Origin: Ktedonobacter racemifer DSM 44963
GTDB lineage: Bacteria; Chloroflexota; Ktedonobacteria; Ktedonobacterales; Ktedonobacteraceae
Direction: 5' to 3'
DNA length: 64,000 nt
NCBI RefSeq assembly: GCF_000178855.1
Contig: NZ_ADVG01000002.1
Span: 496,001-560,000, forward strand
Positions 35,006 through 44,278 of the stretch are shown in pieces (position 1 is the first letter of the stretch; the number at the start of each line of letters is the position of its first letter). The translations under genes and the position numbers were made by a program. The notes beneath the pieces were generated by a model, which saw nothing but the letters and a program-made list of their open reading frames with translations, had not been told where the DNA came from and did no database searches.

Positions 35006-36454
35006 ATGAATCAATCTCACGAGCGAGCAACTGGAAGAGATGAACCCATCAGACAACATTCCCCATTTGGTATTGTGCGAGGTCCCCTCTATGGTCATAT
35101 GGGAATCAAGGCAGATGTGTTTATGCCACAGATTCACCAATTGGGAGCACACATGGTCAGGCTCTTTCTTTTCTGGAACCAGATAGAACCTGAGCGAGGG
35201 CGCTTCGTCTGGGATGCCGTTGATGCCTTGCTAGAGCAACTAGGGCCGTCCGATGAAGCGTGGATCACGCTCCAATCTAGTTCGTCGTGGGGCACGCGGC
35301 ATGCCACCAATTTTCAGCCACCCTCCCCGTCGCGTCATCCAGAGGAGTATGATCATTTTGTGCGTACGCTGGTCTCACACTGCAAGGGGCGGGTCCGTTA
35401 CTGGCAATGCGAAAATGAGCCGACGAACCCTCTGCTCTGGGAAGGAACAGCGCAAGACTATGTGAACCACCTCCAGGTCTTCTCGCGTGCCGTCAAAGAG
35501 CTTGATCCAGAGGCCATGGTGATCCTTGCTGGCGCCGTTGACGCATTTTACCCATCCGCCGACGCTCAGCATCCTGATCTGCAAGCGGAGCAAGACTTCT
35601 TTGATTACCTACTACGGGAAAGCGCTGATGACTTCGATGTTTTCGATCTCCATCTCTATGGAGACCTCGATGCCATCACGGCAAACATCGATGCGGTCAG
35701 GCAGAAAATGGCCGCCCTGGGGTATCAGAAGCCGATCTTCTGCGGTGAATACAACGGCCCGAGTTTCTTCAATTTCGTGGAGAATCTGCCCATTCTGCAA
35801 AACATTTTCACGAAGATGATGGAAACCCCACAGGGCGAGACCCTGGCACAGGCCACGCAACGAGATGCCATTGCGGAGTTGTATGAGCAAAGGGAAATGC
35901 TGCCGCCACAGGCACAGATGTTTATGCAGGGTTGTTCCCTCGAACTGGAACAGAAACGCCATCGTATCAACTGCCGTGAAATCGTCACGCGTTGCATGCT
36001 TGCACTTTCAGCAGGCGTCCAGAAAATGCTCTGCTGGAATCTGGCCAATGAGAACGTTGATCGAGCGAACCTGATGCACCTGCTCTTTGACAAGTATAAG
36101 CTGCTACACTATGAAGATGGGGTGTTCAAGCAGCCCTATCCAGCGGCAGAGGCATATCGCAGAATGACGGATGCGCTTCACGACGTTGAGCACATTCAAC
36201 GAATCACTGTTCCCGAGCACCCGACCCTCTCCCTGTTTGAAGTCCACCGGCAGGAGCGAAGTCCCCTGTTTGTCGTCTGGGAGCGGCGCGATACCTTCTC
36301 AGGCGAAGATGCCCCCCCCACGCCCTTTACATGGACATGGTCTGCGCCACAGGCTCATGCTATTGATGTATTTGGTCAGAACATACCAACAGAAGTGCGC
36401 GCTGGTCAGGTGCATCTCCCCATCTCACTCACACCTGTATTTCTCACACAATAG
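35006..36454 (+). CDS. Clan GH-A glycoside hydrolase (GH39/GH42-like barrel)
   Basis: Protein of 482 residues without a signal peptide. A (beta/alpha)8 barrel is indicated by HMVRLFLFWNQIEPERGRFV, the acid/base Glu in WQCENEPTNPL and the nucleophile Glu in IFCGEYNGPSF, the classic NEP and strand-7 Glu arrangement of clan GH-A. After the barrel there is a short beta domain. The family within the clan is uncertain. ATG 35006 follows GGAAGGAAGAG. It lies downstream of the MalT-like regulator in the same direction, so regulator and enzyme may form a unit. The inverted repeat at 36462-36509 starts 8 bases after the stop and could also serve as terminator. Confidence 0.75.
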   Translation: MNQSHERATGRDEPIRQHSPFGIVRGPLYGHMGIKADVFMPQIHQLGAHMVRLFLFWNQIEPERGRFVWDAVDALLEQLGPSDEAWITLQSSSSWGTRHATNFQPPSPSRHPEEYDHFVRTLVSHCKGRVRYWQCENEPTNPLLWEGTAQDYVNHLQVFSRAVKELDPEAMVILAGAVDAFYPSADAQHPDLQAEQDFFDYLLRESADDFDVFDLHLYGDLDAITANIDAVRQKMAALGYQKPIFCGEYNGPSFFNFVENLPILQNIFTKMMETPQGETLAQATQRDAIAELYEQREMLPPQAQMFMQGCSLELEQKRHRINCREIVTRCMLALSAGVQKMLCWNLANENVDRANLMHLLFDKYKLLHYEDGVFKQPYPAAEAYRRMTDALHDVEHIQRITVPEHPTLSLFEVHRQERSPLFVVWERRDTFSGEDAPPTPFTWTWSAPQAHAIDVFGQNIPTEVRAGQVHLPISLTPVFLTQ

Positions 36455-36461
36455 CCGCAAC

Positions 36462-36512
36462 ATACCTCAAAAGGAATGTTGCTTGACGAGCATATTCCTT
36501 TTGAGGTATACT
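36462..36512 (+). promoter_or_regulatory. ArsR-gene promoter and perfect 16-bp inverted repeat, probably leaderless
   Basis: ATACCTCAAAAGGAAT (36462-36477) and its exact complement (36494-36509) enclose TTGACG (36483-36488). An 18-base spacer leads to TATACT (36507-36512), overlapping the right arm. The expected transcription start, seven bases after the -10, coincides with the ATG at 36519. The dyad is ideal for autorepression by the ArsR-type product, and the mRNA would lack a leader. Confidence 0.72.
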
Positions 36513-36518
36513 TGGAGT

Positions 36519-36869
36519 ATGAAAACACTGTGGACTGCTCTGACGGAGCCAAATCGCTTACACATTATTGAACTGTTGCGTGGTGGCCCTCTGACGGTAG
36601 GAGAAATCACAGATCAGCTGGGACTGCAGCAGCCGCAGGTATCGAAGCATCTCAAGGTTTTGAGCGAGGCGGGCATCGTCGAGGTCCAGCCGCAAGCCAA
36701 TCGACGGATTTATCGGCTGAGGCGTGAGCCATTCCAGGAACTGGAATCCTGGCTTTACTCATTTCGTCACCTCTGGGAAGAACGCTTCGACCGCCTGGAC
36801 AACTACCTCCTGGAAATACAGGGTACTGAGCAACAGACAAGCAATCGAATTGAGGAGAACAATGTTTGA
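36519..36869 (+). CDS. ArsR-family winged-helix regulator
   Basis: Protein of 116 residues starting MKTLWTALTEPNRLHIIELL. A winged helix contains GPLTVGEITDQLGLQQPQVS and KHLKVLSEAGIVEVQPQANR, then RRIYRLR in the wing. No metal-binding Cys cluster is visible, so it belongs to the SdpR/PagR-like group usually paired with an AHSA1 protein, as here. ATG 36519 sits at the predicted transcription start. The gene overlaps the next by 8 bases. Confidence 0.9.
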   Translation: MKTLWTALTEPNRLHIIELLRGGPLTVGEITDQLGLQQPQVSKHLKVLSEAGIVEVQPQANRRIYRLRREPFQELESWLYSFRHLWEERFDRLDNYLLEIQGTEQQTSNRIEENNV

Positions 36870-37362
36870 TTCCCATTCTCTGAGTGACCGTGCTGGCGAA
36901 CAGGAATTTATTGTAGAACGGCAATTCGCTGCCCCCCGCGCACTGGTGTTTCAGGTCTTTACCCAGCCAGAGCATCTCAAGCGTTGGTGGGCACCTCAGC
37001 CCTACACCGTGCCCACCTGCACCATCGACCTACAACCGGGTGGCATCTGGCACTACGCGATGCGTTCGCCAGAGGGTCAGGAGCACTGGGCGCGCAGTGT
37101 GTACCGCGAAATCATACTACCGGAGAAACTGGTCTACACTTCGACCTTTGCCGACGAATATGCCAACCCGATTGAGGGTATTCCTGAGCATCTGACCACT
37201 ATCCTTTTCGCCGAAGAGGGTGGGAAAACGAGAGTGACTGCGCACGTTCAGTTCGAGAGTGCAGCGGATCTCAACGTCGCTCTCGATATGGGAATGCTAC
37301 AAGGAATGAACATGACCTGGGACTACCTGGTCGAGTATGCGCAAACATTGCAAGCGAAGTAA
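36862..37362 (+). CDS. SRPBCC/AHSA1-domain protein
   Basis: Protein of 166 residues with the START-like AHSA1 pattern: IVERQFAAPRALVFQVFTQP, LKRWWAPQPYTVP, IDLQPGGIWHYAMRSPEGQE and a C-terminal amphipathic helix (DMGMLQGMNMTWDYLVEYA). The fold has a hydrophobic ligand cavity. The adjacent ArsR regulator overlaps it by 8 bases, the standard pairing in bacteria, where the two respond to an unidentified stress or ligand. The ribosome-binding site GAGGAG is inside the arsR coding end. A hydrolase gene follows after 12 bases. Confidence 0.9.
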   Translation: MFDSHSLSDRAGEQEFIVERQFAAPRALVFQVFTQPEHLKRWWAPQPYTVPTCTIDLQPGGIWHYAMRSPEGQEHWARSVYREIILPEKLVYTSTFADEYANPIEGIPEHLTTILFAEEGGKTRVTAHVQFESAADLNVALDMGMLQGMNMTWDYLVEYAQTLQAK

Positions 37363-37374
37363 AGGAGAAGCTCC

Positions 37375-38187
37375 ATGACTACCACCCTCGCGCAGCATAC
37401 CGTTACGTCCAAAGACGGCACCGTTGTCGAGTACTCTCAAGTTGGCCAAGGACCCGTTCTCATCCTGGTGGATGGGGCGCTCTGCTACCGGCAATTCGGG
37501 CCTTCCCAGGACCTGGCGGCAAAGCTGGCTCCTCATTTCACCGTCATCACCTATGACCGCCGGGGGCGCGGCGAAAGCGATGATACCCAACCATATGCGG
37601 TTGAGCGAGAAGTCGAGGATCTTGCGGCCCTCATTGAGGCCGTAGGTGGAACAGCGTATGTGGCCGGGCAATCCTCAGGTGCCGCACTTGCCATGGAAGC
37701 AGCAAATCAGCTACCAGGGATTACAAAACTGGCTCTCTATGAAGCGCCATTTGTTGTCGATGAGACAGGCAAACCGGTAACGCAGGCATTCTTAGCCAGG
37801 CTCAAAGAGGCTGTTGCGCAGAACCAGCGCTCGAAAGCGGTCAAAATGTTCATGAAACAGGTTGGAACGCCCGGTTTTATGCTTGCCATTATGCCGCTCT
37901 TCCCGATGTGGTCGAAATTGACCGCTGTAGCGCATACCTTGCCGTACGACATCAGCATCATTGTCGCTCACGGCTCAGGCAAACCATTGCCGCCTACGCT
38001 AGGGTCCAACATCAACGCTCCAATCCTGGTCATGGACGGGGGAAAGAGTCCGACATGGATGCGGCATGCAATGCACGCGCTGTCCCAGACGCTCCCCCAT
38101 GCGAACTACCGCACCCTGGAAGGGCAAACCCACATGGTCAAGGCAGAAGCCCTTGTTCCCGCCCTGGTCGAGTTCTTCACTGCCTGA
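37375..38187 (+). CDS. Alpha/beta-fold hydrolase
   Basis: Protein of 270 residues, cytoplasmic. The nucleophile elbow is GQSSGAALAME; the oxyanion region is near LILVDGALCYR; the conserved ITYDRRGRGESDDTQPY follows strand 4; and a late His is in EGQTHMVKAEAL. Asp in PILVMDGGKSPTW is the likely acid. The substrate is unknown. It follows the AHSA1 gene by 12 bases with AAGGAGAAG before the ATG, forming a three-gene ArsR operon. It ends 27 bases from a convergent gene. Confidence 0.88.
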   Translation: MTTTLAQHTVTSKDGTVVEYSQVGQGPVLILVDGALCYRQFGPSQDLAAKLAPHFTVITYDRRGRGESDDTQPYAVEREVEDLAALIEAVGGTAYVAGQSSGAALAMEAANQLPGITKLALYEAPFVVDETGKPVTQAFLARLKEAVAQNQRSKAVKMFMKQVGTPGFMLAIMPLFPMWSKLTAVAHTLPYDISIIVAHGSGKPLPPTLGSNINAPILVMDGGKSPTWMRHAMHALSQTLPHANYRTLEGQTHMVKAEALVPALVEFFTA

Positions 38188-38214
38188 TACTTCTAAAAGG
38201 AAAGCCCACACGTT

Positions 38215-39156
38215 CTATCCCTGCCAGGTTACCATCGCGGTAGCGTTGCCGACCGAGGAAGTAATCGTAAATGTCAGTTGGCCACGCTGGCCCGGCGTGC
38301 TATGGATATAGAGCGTCAACTGGCATGGTTGCCCTGGCTGACCTGTTCCCTGAAGCGGGGTGAACTGCACTGGGAGCGTCGCGGGGCCGGTTTTCCAGAT
38401 CCAGGATGACACCCCCTGTCCGTTGGTATAGAACCAGAGTTTCACATCGCATCTGTAGCCAAGTGTTTCCAGACTACACTCCTGAGGAGTTAAATTCCTG
38501 GGATCAGCCTCGACTTCGAGAGAGGAAGATGAGGGTATCACGGAGGCAGAAGATATCGCAGGCGTAGGAGATGGGGCAGGCGACGGTATAGGTGTCAAGA
38601 GTGGTATTGTACGGTTACTTGATCTATCAGGCACCCTTCCCTTGGTGCTTACGTTTTCCTGGGTGGGCAAGAAAGCATGAACGCCTGAGGATGAGGGTGA
38701 AACGAGAGGATACATCTCTTTGAATGAAAAGCCCCCTAGAAAAAAGGCTGAGATAACAAGCAGGGCCAGCGCAATACCTAGCGTCCTATGATCCGGACGT
38801 ATGTGAACGATATACGTACAGGAAGGCACAACGGGCGGAATAGCCTCCTCCTCGCAAATTTCTTCTCTCGACCGCTCCCCATGTGCGTGCGGTGAGGACA
38901 GAATACCAGGCGGTTGGAGAGGTAGATCACCACATCCTTCCTCGCATAATCGACGCGAACTCTCCAGTAGCCCCAACTCCTCGGCATTCTGGTCGAAAAG
39001 TGCGCAGAGTTTCTCACGAAAATACGGAGTGGGCGAAAAGAGTCCACGTTCCCAGCGACTCACCGTTGTTGCGTCTGTGCCGATTTGTTCAGCAACCTTT
39101 GCCTGCGACCAACCTCGTAGTTCGCGCACCTGTCTCAAACGATGATTAGATGCCAT
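38215..39156 (-). CDS. Xre-type helix-turn-helix protein with one membrane helix and an extracytoplasmic domain
   Basis: Protein of 313 residues. N-terminal Xre helix-turn-helix (LRQVRELRGWSQAKVAEQIG, TTVSRWERG), residues ~4-60. An acidic linker follows, then one membrane helix (LGIALALLVISAFFLGGFSF, ~130-150). A Ser/Pro/Thr-rich outer stalk (TPIPSPAPSPTPAISSAS) leads to an outside domain of about 100 residues with two Cys (PQECSLETLGYRCDV) and beta-rich sequence. The layout resembles transmembrane DNA-binding sensors. ATG 39156 follows GGAGGGACCT. Upstream TAAACGTTCGA at 39182 faintly resembles the LacI-type core. The function is inferred from topology only. Confidence 0.75.
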   Translation of the reverse strand: MASNHRLRQVRELRGWSQAKVAEQIGTDATTVSRWERGLFSPTPYFREKLCALFDQNAEELGLLESSRRLCEEGCGDLPLQPPGILSSPHAHGERSREEICEEEAIPPVVPSCTYIVHIRPDHRTLGIALALLVISAFFLGGFSFKEMYPLVSPSSSGVHAFLPTQENVSTKGRVPDRSSNRTIPLLTPIPSPAPSPTPAISSASVIPSSSSLEVEADPRNLTPQECSLETLGYRCDVKLWFYTNGQGVSSWIWKTGPATLPVQFTPLQGTGQPGQPCQLTLYIHSTPGQRGQLTFTITSSVGNATAMVTWQG

Positions 39157-39435
39157 AGGTCCCTCCAATAGCCTCTTGCTGTAAACGTTCGATTAAGTAG
39201 CATCATGCTCACAAAATCTTCTGCAATGAATTATCCCAATTAATTGTTTTCACCCATTTATTCCATTTCCCCCTCTTACAACTCTTTATCATGAAACATC
39301 CGAGAAATCAACAAGAAAGGGGAAAGTGAATAGAAAGTGAATAGAAGGACGGCTCATTCATCTCCCATATGAATAATGGAGGGATGAACGAGCCGTCTGC
39401 TGGAATTTGCCAGCGCGAAAAGGGGTGGAGCCGAT

Positions 39436-41349
39436 TTACGGGAAAGCCGGGTAGGCGTTGGAGACGAGCGTATCGAATGCCGCCTGGAACCAGGCTCCCG
39501 AGACCGGGGCGTTGGGCATGGCTCCGGTAGGCATGTTGTTGTTGAGCGCATCTCCGCCAAACGTCGGGTCGCACATGCGATCAAAGCCCTTACCAGTCGG
39601 GTTGTTCGGACCAGTCGGAATCAGCGAGCTGGAACCATCGGACTCACCAGGTGGTTTGATCCAGACATAGGCGTCAAAGCCTGCTGCTGGATTGGCGACT
39701 GGGCGAGCGCCAATGCCGCCGGGCTGGTTGCACCAGTTGCCCTTGGCGATGCGCTGGTCGATCCTGGTAGCATTGACAAACGTGTTCAAGTCGGTCGAGG
39801 TACTCGGGCCAGTCGGGCGCTTAGGACCACCCCAACCGTTACGCGACGTATCGATCAGCATGCCAATGGTGCTGGGGAAGCCAGCAGCGATAAAGGCATT
39901 GCGCATGTCAACGTCGTAACTCTGTTCGTCAATGTACGTGTTCCACTGGAAGAAGCTCGCCGAGCGCACTGGCTGGCCACCAACCTGCTGGTTGGCAGTC
40001 ATGTATGGCTCAACGGTTGGCGTGTAGTTGGCCGTGTTGCTAATAAAGCCATCGAGACTGCTCACTCCCGCGGTCGTGCCTTTTGCCACACTGGTGGCCA
40101 GATTGACGAATGGCTGGAAGTTACTATTCCAGCCGAGCCAGCCGGAGTGAGCGATGTCGAGGAAATTGTACACGTTCGAGATCGCGTGTAGCTTGTTGAG
40201 CGCGTACTGAACCCCCTGCACATAGACGCCACTGGAGTTCGCGTCAGCACAATTCTGAATATTCAGGTTGGTAACCAGGTTCGGCAGGGAATCCGGCTCA
40301 ATGATCGCCGAGACACGCAGATTAGAGAACCGCGACTGGCTTAAATCAGACGCGATCACATCAATGTAGTTGTGCTCGTAGGTCTGCAGGCCATTGTTGG
40401 CGATCTGTAGTTCACCGTTGGAGGCGAGGGCAGCACAGTCGCGGTCGGGCAGATCATAAACGACAATGGTTACTATGATCGGCTGGCTGCTGCTGGCCGC
40501 CTGTGTCTCCGCGGCATTCAAGTAATCAAGCAGGCTAGAGGTGTAACCTGCTCCACCGGTGACTGCCGCCATGCTATCGAGCCAGATGGCCGTTGGATAA
40601 TTGGCAACCGCTGCCTCCTTCGCACCAAGCGTGCCACCCACAGAGGTCGCAGATGCCTTCACTTCCGCAACGTAGTTGGGGTTGAGGAAACCCTGCGCCC
40701 CAGCATACGGATTTTGCACGTGACCGCCACCTGTCACGGGAGTACCGGTCGGGGTTGGGGACGGCGTGCTGGTCGGTGTCGAGGTCGGCGTGCTAGTGGG
40801 TGTACTGGTCGGTGTCGAGGTCGGCGTGCTGGTCGGCGTATTTGTGGGCGTTGATGTGGGAGTGCCGCCGCCGCCAGAACCAGTACAAACGTTCCCATTA
40901 ATAGAGAAACTGGTCGGCACGGGATTGCTCGTCGTCCATGAGCCATTGAAGCCAGGCTCTGAGCTGACTGTGCTACCAGCCGGGACAGAACCATTATACG
41001 ACAGATTCGTAATCGAGACGTTCTGACCAGACTGCGTATAGTTGCCATTCCAGAGCTGTGTGACTTGCTGGCCGCTAGCAGGGAAGGCGAAGGTCAACGT
41101 CCAGTTGCTCCAGTTGGAGTCGCTGGTATTCTGGATAGTGAAACTCGTCCCGAAGCCACCAGTCCACTGGTTGGTCACCGTGTAAGTCACCTGGCAGTAC
41201 GAGGCTGCGTGCGTGGGCGTCACCCACAGAAAAAGACTGCTCATCGCTATGAGCAGCATACAGGTAAGCAAACCCAGACTGCGAAGTGGCCTTTTGAACA
41301 GGGACCTTCGCAATCCGCTCTCAGAGAAATCGCGCTTAAATTCGCGCAT
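39436..41349 (-). CDS. Secreted GH6 cellulase with N-terminal CBM2
   Basis: Exported protein of 637 residues. ATG 41349 follows AAGGAGGGGGAGA. The signal peptide ends THAA. CBM2 spans ~50-155 (TVTNQWTGGFGTSFTIQN, QLWNGNYTQSGQNVSITNLS), with the conserved Trp residues of a cellulose-binding face. A Thr/Ser/Pro linker of about 45 residues is built from TPTS units. The GH6 domain then shows YDLPDRDCAALASNGE (acid catalyst region), IIEPDSLPNLVTN, FLDIAHSGWLGW and YVWIKPPGESDGS. It is an endo- or cellobiohydrolase on beta-1,4-glucan; tunnel loops cannot be judged here. The CBM2 is very like that of the enzyme at 44279. Confidence 0.94.
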   Translation of the reverse strand: MREFKRDFSESGLRRSLFKRPLRSLGLLTCMLLIAMSSLFLWVTPTHAASYCQVTYTVTNQWTGGFGTSFTIQNTSDSNWSNWTLTFAFPASGQQVTQLWNGNYTQSGQNVSITNLSYNGSVPAGSTVSSEPGFNGSWTTSNPVPTSFSINGNVCTGSGGGGTPTSTPTNTPTSTPTSTPTSTPTSTPTSTPTSTPSPTPTGTPVTGGGHVQNPYAGAQGFLNPNYVAEVKASATSVGGTLGAKEAAVANYPTAIWLDSMAAVTGGAGYTSSLLDYLNAAETQAASSSQPIIVTIVVYDLPDRDCAALASNGELQIANNGLQTYEHNYIDVIASDLSQSRFSNLRVSAIIEPDSLPNLVTNLNIQNCADANSSGVYVQGVQYALNKLHAISNVYNFLDIAHSGWLGWNSNFQPFVNLATSVAKGTTAGVSSLDGFISNTANYTPTVEPYMTANQQVGGQPVRSASFFQWNTYIDEQSYDVDMRNAFIAAGFPSTIGMLIDTSRNGWGGPKRPTGPSTSTDLNTFVNATRIDQRIAKGNWCNQPGGIGARPVANPAAGFDAYVWIKPPGESDGSSSLIPTGPNNPTGKGFDRMCDPTFGGDALNNNMPTGAMPNAPVSGAWFQAAFDTLVSNAYPAFP

Positions 41350-41376
41350 TCTCCCCCTCCTTTGGGTGAAACTAAG

Positions 41377-41419
41377 GCAAACGCTCCTGGTTACCTCCTT
41401 TCTCACATATAGCGTTTGC
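41377..41419 (-). promoter_or_regulatory. Inverted repeat upstream of the GH6 gene
   Basis: GCAAACGCT (41377-41385) and its exact complement AGCGTTTGC (41411-41419) flank a 25-base spacer, 28 bases upstream of the cellulase start. Each arm resembles half of the GCAAACGTTTGC LacI-type palindrome at 51773, but the spacing differs. It is a possible looping operator or mRNA leader stem. Confidence 0.4.
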
Positions 41420-41750
41420 TTCATCGATACCTTCTCATCCTTGATTGGTATATGCCGCAATTCATCTCTACCAGATGCCAGCTCCGGCGTTGCTAGCATC
41501 GTTCGTGTGAGCGAGTACGGCTATAGACAAATGATAGAAGGCGGAGGGGAAACAAACCAGAACAGATAGAAGACACTTGATCAGCAGTGAGATAGCATGT
41601 CCTTTAGGAACCTGCCTCTTATCTGTCGATTGGATGCTTCGCATGTGCCGTGGCTTTCCCGGAGAGAAACCGTATACTTTTCTTCTGTACCACTGTGAGC
41701 GGAACGGGATAGGTGGACACCATTGAGAGCAGGAGGAACATCTTTCACTT

Positions 41751-42347
41751 ATGATTTTGTTCTGGAAACGGGCTACCCAGTACACAACACTAGCTTTGAG
41801 TATCTGGTTCCTGCTAATGGCGCTGGCGGCCTGCGGCGACACTGCCACAAGTGATCCGCAGCCAAAGCCAGCTCCAGTAGTGACGCTGCGAACGTACCAA
41901 GGAGCGGGCTTCACGCTCAATTACCCATCAAACTGGGGTGTGCACGCTTCGGGTAACCAGGTGACGTTTGCCGATCCTCAGGGGAGAAATGTGCTGGCCA
42001 TCTTTGCCGATCCCGATCGAGCAGGTGAGCCAGATGCCAGTGTGGTAGCCGATCAGGCCATGTCCCACTTCAAAGGCACGCTGCTGGCAAACGCACAGGA
42101 CATATCCGTTCCCCAAACCTTCGCCACGGGCAAAGTGACCTGGATTCAGCGGAGCGCAACGGGAAGCCTGGCGATTACCGATCCTGGCGTGCAGGGGAAT
42201 CTTTTCCTTCTCGTGACAAACTTCCCTCCTCAGTCGAAAAATACCGTGACGTATAAGGTCGAGTACTATGGGCCAACCGCAACATTTGGCCAGGCAAATG
42301 TGAGCTTTATGCAAATGTTGCAGTCGTTTACCTTTACAACGCGATGA
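41751..42347 (+). CDS. Lipoprotein with a PsbP/DUF1795-like domain
   Basis: Protein of 198 residues. A signal peptide with lipobox (LLMALAACGD) anchors it to the outside of the membrane. After a short Pro-rich linker, a single domain begins TYQGAGFTLNYPSNWGV and ends MLQSFTFTTR, the pattern of PsbP-like or DUF1795 lipoproteins (YP.gW followed by a final F). The function is unknown. ATG 41751 lies 14 bases after AGGAGG, a long gap, so a start slightly upstream cannot be excluded. It lies between the divergent cellulase gene and a tnpB element. Confidence 0.75.
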   Translation: MILFWKRATQYTTLALSIWFLLMALAACGDTATSDPQPKPAPVVTLRTYQGAGFTLNYPSNWGVHASGNQVTFADPQGRNVLAIFADPDRAGEPDASVVADQAMSHFKGTLLANAQDISVPQTFATGKVTWIQRSATGSLAITDPGVQGNLFLLVTNFPPQSKNTVTYKVEYYGPTATFGQANVSFMQMLQSFTFTTR

Positions 42348-42607
42348 ACGCGCACCCATAGTGTTCGTCAAGGATCTCGTGATACATGCCGTGGATCTAT
42401 ATATGCGGGTAACGGCATCTTACGTGGTCATACAACACACAAAGAAGGGACATGACTCACTTCAAAAAGGACGTTTATTCGGAAAGAGAGTATGCAATGA
42501 CAAGGATGAGGCTTTAGCCCGCCGCAAGCCACGGTTCTTTAGACCGTGATGAGGCGTGTTCTTGAGCTTGAGCCCTTATAAAAGAGAGTACTCTATAGAA
42601 CATATGT

Positions 42608-42636
42608 TTGACAATTTCACATCAGTCTGGTATTCT
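42608..42636 (+). promoter_or_regulatory. tnpB promoter within the element
   Basis: TTGACA (42608-42613), a 17-base spacer and TATTCT (42631-42636), 43 bases before the tnpB start at 42679. Confidence 0.65.
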
Positions 42637-42678
42637 CGAAGAGAGATACCATATATTTTGCGAGAGGAGGTACTGAAC

Positions 42679-44212
42679 ATGGCAAAAGCCACGAAAACTA
42701 TCAGGCAAGCGTTACACTATCCGCCGCAGTATGCCGACTACTTCGCGGCAAACCAGGTCCTCTTCAATCGCGTCATGGCCTTTTATTTTGAAGTCATCCA
42801 GGCACACGAAGGTCTTCTTGCCCTCAAAAATAAGCAGGCCCTCACGGCCCTGGAGAAACTCACCCATGCAACGGCTGCAAACCCCAATCCCATCATGCCC
42901 CTCACTGATCTCGCGCCAGATATCCCGGCGATGTTCAGACGTGCCGCCATCAATGCGGCCCTTGGTTCGGCCCGCGCATTTTCTTCCTCCCTTAAAACAT
43001 GGCGAGCACGGAAGGAGAGGCACGAAGCCAAGCAAACGAAGAAGGGCAAGAAGAGGCCGTTCAGGGAGCGGCCACCGGTCCCACCCCGATCATGGAAGAA
43101 GTCAGCTCCCTTCTACGCAAGCCTTTGGCGCGAGCGTCATACCCATTCTATCATGCTCAAAGTCTGGACCGGCTCGTGCTGGTCCTGGCTTAAAATACAG
43201 ATCCTCTGTCGCGATCTCCCCGATGGCTTCGAGATGGGCAGTCCGCAACTTGTCCGCAAAGGAGATCGCTGGTGGTTGCATACTCCCATCGAGAAGACAT
43301 TCGAGGCTCCCGCAAAAGTCATAGAGCAACTCACCACCGCCCAGACACGGATCTGCGCGGTGGATCTCAATCTCGACCATCACGTAGCTGTGTGCAGCGT
43401 CCAGACCGTTGACGGCACCATCCTGGCTACTTCCTTCATTGGGAATGGCGCAGCGGTATCGGGCACAAGGCGCGCAACTGCTTGGACGTATTGCACGCAA
43501 CCGATCTCAGACTGGCATCATTGCCGAAAATGAACAGGACAATGCTGCCCTCTGGGCCAAAATCAGGCATGTCGACGAACAGATCGCGCACCTGGTGAGC
43601 AGCCGCATTGTCCTGTTCGCTCGAAAGAACGGAGCAAGCATACTGGTTTTTGAACACCTGGGGACTCTCAAACCAGAGAAGGGCAAATATTCCCGCCGTA
43701 GCAATAGGAAACGCGCCTACTGGATGAAGGGGCGCATCTTCCGCTACTCAAAGTATAAGGCGTGGGATGCAGGCGGTCTCATCACGACCCGTGTCAATCC
43801 GCGCCATACCAGCCGGGAATGCCATCGTTGTCATAGCCTGATCGTGCGCTACAACCAGGGACAACCCCAGGAGGGCTATACTCCCGGCGCCGCCCTCTGC
43901 TTCTGCCCACAGTGCCAGATGCGCGATCATGCCGACAGAAATGCCAGCCTGAGAGTTGGACAGCGTTTGATCGAGCGTACGCAAGCACCTTTGAAGGAAA
44001 AGCCTCATGCTCTGACGCGACGTGCGAAGAGGGAGCCGAAAGGCTCAGGTGTTGGGATCTCCCAGGATGCCAAACGCCAGCTGGGACCATCTATCCTTGC
44101 GGCAAGGCGTGGAGATCATGCCAACGGGCATGGCACCGCCCAGAGAGGAAGGCGCCGGATGGGTGCGCGCCTCTTAGATATTGCGTCCCAACTACGGATT
44201 CACTTTGAGTAG
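42679..44212 (+). pseudogene. tnpB: TnpB of a third IS605 lineage with one frameshift
   Basis: ATG 42679 follows GAGAGGAGG and reads MAKATKTIRQALHYPPQYAD. The first frame carries the RuvC Asp (ICAVDLNLDHHVAV) and ends soon after ATSFIGNG. One base is missing near 43447; the protein continues in the next frame as AQRYRAQGAQLLGRIARNRS. That part has the Glu in ILVFEHLGTL, a zinc ribbon (CHRCHSL and CFCPQC) and the last Asp in RDHADRNASLRVG. All catalytic positions survive apart from the frame change, which could be a sequencing error. It is quite divergent from the other TnpBs in the window. Confidence 0.8.
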
Positions 44213-44278
44213 TGGCTACGCCACCTATCTCACGAATCCGACTACGGCACAGTGTCAGAAGCTGCTCGGCTTTAGCCG

